Made by a program: the position numbers and the translations under genes
Notes under the pieces: model-generated
Told to the model about the DNA's origin: nothing
Database searches by the model: none
The model's input: only the letters and a program-made list of their open reading frames with translations
Part shown: one piece after another, positions 8,172 to 10,059 of the stretch
How the letters are laid out: the number at the start of each line of letters is the position of its first letter
Numbering within the stretch: the first letter of the stretch is position 1
Assembly: GCA_034696485.1 (NCBI GenBank)
Contig: JAQIWT010001626.1
Span: 1 to 10,059, forward strand
From: Isohypsibius dastychi
Taxonomy: Eukaryota; Tardigrada; Eutardigrada; Parachela; Isohypsibiidae
DNA: 10,059 nt
Direction of reading: 5' to 3'

Positions 8172-9664
8172 CACGAGGATAGTAGGTCCTTCGTTAACAA
8201 AATATGTTTTAGAAATGCTGTCGAAGACCGCCATGTTTCTTGCTTTTTCTTTTATCCTAGAATCATAGCAAATCGTTTGTGGTATGTTTGATGAGCTGGT
8301 AATTGCGCGAAGCCCTCTCGGCGTCAAAATTCAAAACGTAAATACGCAAATAAGACCCCGGGGATTATGTTTTTGAACGCTCAACGCCGGGGGTTCACTC
8401 AGGGAAACTCGTATTAGGGTGTTATTCCAGGTTCGTTCATTATCGAAAGACGTGTTGACGCGGGTGTTGGATTTGGCTACTGTACATAAGCATGGCGAAG
8501 TGGAGCTTGCAAGCTTGGTTGGATGCAAACTCTGAAGTCGAAGATGAAGTTGTGTTGAATGTCCGAGCAAGAGGAACTTTAAAGGTGCTGGACAGCTAGC
8601 ATCTGATTTTAGACTCATGAGTCTTATTTGTTGGAATATGTCTGGCTGGAACTTCGGACCGGTAATTATCTTGAAATACACAACTTGTTTCGACAGAAGA
8701 AACTAATGCTCTGGGAGAAATCCAACAAGATGAAAGGCATCGCTACAATCGATCAAAACATTGCAATCTAAATTCATAATTCACAATTCATAAATTCATA
8801 GAGGCCAGCAACACATAATCGATTTTTCCAGGTAACTTTGCTATGAGTGTTAATGCCTTGGATCATGTGGACTGGCTCAGATTCTAACTCAGCGAACCAA
8901 TGGTTCTCAACAGCGCGGATGCCAGTTTGACCACGTACACTGAAAAATGGTTAAACTTTAAGTGACCTTTGCAAGAATCCTCGCGTTTCTGACAAACCTT
9001 TCCTCATTCTCACACACATCCAGACACCTTCATTATGAACACAGTTTTGCATCTACCTAGTAAACCTGTATTTATGGTTTTTATCTGTCTGTCCTCCTCC
9101 CACCGCTTCGTACTCTCTACATCACATTCAATCAACCAACATGCAGTCTGTTTCTGCAACAATCGTCAATCGATGTTCTTGATTCCGGCTGTAACCGCGC
9201 TTATTATACATCATTCATGATATCCGTACGGATATCATGTTCGTTGACGCGTCAACCAGTTCAAGATGCTCTGCTCAGTCAGCTAACAAATCTCCCCTGA
9301 CCATGATTGCCGCTGTCCAGCGCCAATTTGCCAGCATATTCATCGAGATTACATACCAGCCGGTAGGTAGTACAGTAGATCTAGTCAAAACCTCTTTACA
9401 GCAAACAATTCTTTCGATAAAAACCGGAACATAAAGTGATGAACGACTTGGGAGAACATTCTAACTAGTACTGCTTGAACATTGTGTACTCAAAAAGGAC
9501 CATCCACATTCACATTGTCAGTGCTTTTGACTTCAATGGACAAGCTCTATTCAAGTGCATCTTTTTTGGTGGCGTAATTATCGAATAAAAACCCCGGGCT
9601 TTCTCTTCGAGATCGGGCTGATCAGGCTCATATTTCTGACTGCGACCGCAATGTTTTATGTTTG
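8172..9664. other. Intergenic spacer downstream of gene 2
   Basis: No gene is recognised. 8172-8411 aligns with the region after gene 1 and includes a kept GCTGGYRATTGCGCGAA stretch near 8294-8311. 8771-8798 has four AATTCA copies, a simple repeat. 8965-9032 and 9569-9664 align with the spacer before unit 2, while 9033-9566 is extra DNA found only here. Short open frames (9035-9220, 9237-9434) look like chance. Confidence 0.6.
9216..9256. repeat. Two adjacent perfect palindromes
   Basis: 9216-9239 is a 24-bp perfect palindrome with half site CATGATATCCGT. After three bases (TTC), 9243-9256 is a 14-bp perfect palindrome GTTGACGCGTCAAC. Neither has a spacer at its centre. They lie inside spacer DNA absent from unit 1. 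Function unknown: dimeric protein site, cruciform or element end are all possible. Confidence 0.8.
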
Positions 9665-9775
9665 GCTTGTTGGTGTTAAAAATGCGAGAAAATGCGAGAT
9701 CTGACGAGTGCTGAGGAAGCAGGTTTTGAAACTGCACCTCGAAGAATCCTTCCAGAAATAATATCCAGTTAGAAA
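9665..9775 (-). pseudogene. Relic of SCOT exon 1 (5' end), copy 3
   Basis: Aligns with 5960-6083 and with SCOT exon 1 (shared AAAATGCGAGAAAAT, then GAAGAATCC). The reading frame is interrupted and the start codon position is lost in an A-rich region with a duplicated AACAAATGGGA segment. It is more decayed than copy 2 and marks the start of a third unit. Confidence 0.7.
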
Positions 9776-10059
9776 AAAACAAATGGGAAAACAAATTTTG
9801 CAAAACAAATGGGAACTTGCATGTTAGAAAATGAGAGAAGAAAACAGATGGACAAGGGATCGAACTTCGAAAAGATTGAATTGAAGTCGGCATTTGCAGC
9901 TGTTGCATTTGTCAGCTGTTGCAAATGCAATCAATTTCAATCAAACAATCAACAATGTGGATAGCAAGCCAAACGCCAACTGGGCCAACAAACACCCGCT
10001 GAGCACAGTACATGCACACTGCTTCTGTGCTACAGTGCAGCGGTCCTTTTTGTGCTGTA
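9776..10059 (+). promoter_or_regulatory. Promoter region of a third, off-window unit
   Basis: Homologous to the promoters of ankyrin genes 1 and 2. It carries CAGCTG twice (9897, 9913), the 62-bp block (9938-9999) and CTGTGC/GCAC motifs to the window edge. By the spacing in units 1 and 2, the start codon of a third paralogue would fall about 140-200 bp past the right edge. Confidence 0.6.
9938..9999. promoter_or_regulatory. 62-bp promoter block, copy 3
   Basis: No indels against copies 1 and 2; five and four differences respectively. The AACAAACAC forkhead-like core is kept although the base pattern just before it changed (GTCAAC to GCCAAC). Confidence 0.6.

Larger units (their letters stand above)
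2225..10059. repeat. Tandem array of about 3.7-kb units (two complete, third entering)
   Basis: Equivalent points recur at 2467, 6171 and 9938 (promoter block), and the two gene ATGs are 3686 bp apart. Homology covers the SCOT exon 1 stretch, promoter, both exons, the intron (weakly) and parts of the downstream spacer (4500-4770 with 8172-8411; 5419-5465 with 8428-8475; 5795-5867 with 8965-9032; 5868-5990 with 9569-9700). Introns and promoters were copied along with exons, so the duplication was at the DNA level and not by retroposition. Confidence 0.85.

Noticed and set aside
8331-8681. 116-codon open frame on the minus strand after gene 2
   Set aside because: Low-information composition, no domain, and the matching spacer after gene 1 does not keep it.
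1-10059. CRISPR array, tRNA or rRNA genes, prokaryotic operon
   Set aside because: No regularly spaced repeats, no tRNA T-loop or anticodon arm, no rRNA-like sequence, and the genes have spliceosomal introns.

Overview
The window looks like nuclear DNA of an animal. It holds intron-containing genes with GT-AG splice sites, a mitochondrial presequence on a metabolic enzyme, and ankyrin-rich proteins of a kind typical of metazoa. All four readable 3' splice sites are short and T-rich (TTTTTTAG, ATTTCAG, TTTTTTCAG, CTTTTCAG). This resembles nematodes or another invertebrate, but four sites cannot fix the phylum and I do not name a species.

Left part (1-2361, minus strand): the 5' five-sixths or so of a gene for mitochondrial succinyl-CoA:3-ketoacid CoA-transferase (SCOT/OXCT, ketone-body use). 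Its three exons are 2361-1932, 1312-850 and 406-1, and the gene runs off the left edge. Both CoA-transferase signatures and the catalytic Glu are present.

Right part (about 2225-10059, plus strand): a tandem array with a period of about 3.7 kb. Each full unit carries (i) a stretch derived from SCOT exon 1, (ii) the SCOT/ankyrin intergenic promoter region, (iii) a two-exon gene for a 485-489 residue ankyrin-repeat protein whose C-terminal part looks like a SOCS box (ASB-like, a putative Elongin/Cullin-5 substrate receptor), and (iv) a downstream spacer. Unit 1 abuts the real SCOT gene, so its promoter is divergent (370 bp between the two ATGs). Units 2 and 3 carry only decayed SCOT 5' fragments, which marks where the duplication break fell. 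Unit 3 enters only as SCOT relic plus promoter, so a third ankyrin gene is expected just beyond the right edge.

The two complete paralogues keep the same phase-2 intron at the same place and of the same length (296 nt), although the introns have diverged strongly. The ankyrin half is far more diverged than the SOCS-like half, as expected if target binding changes while the ligase-docking end is held constant. Other structure worth attention: a 62-bp block kept in all three promoters without indels; a fast-changing cluster of GCACAG/CTGTGC inverted repeats beside it; a 46-bp identical block around the ankyrin start codon; and two perfect palindromes (24 and 14 bp) three bases apart inside a unit-2-specific spacer insertion.
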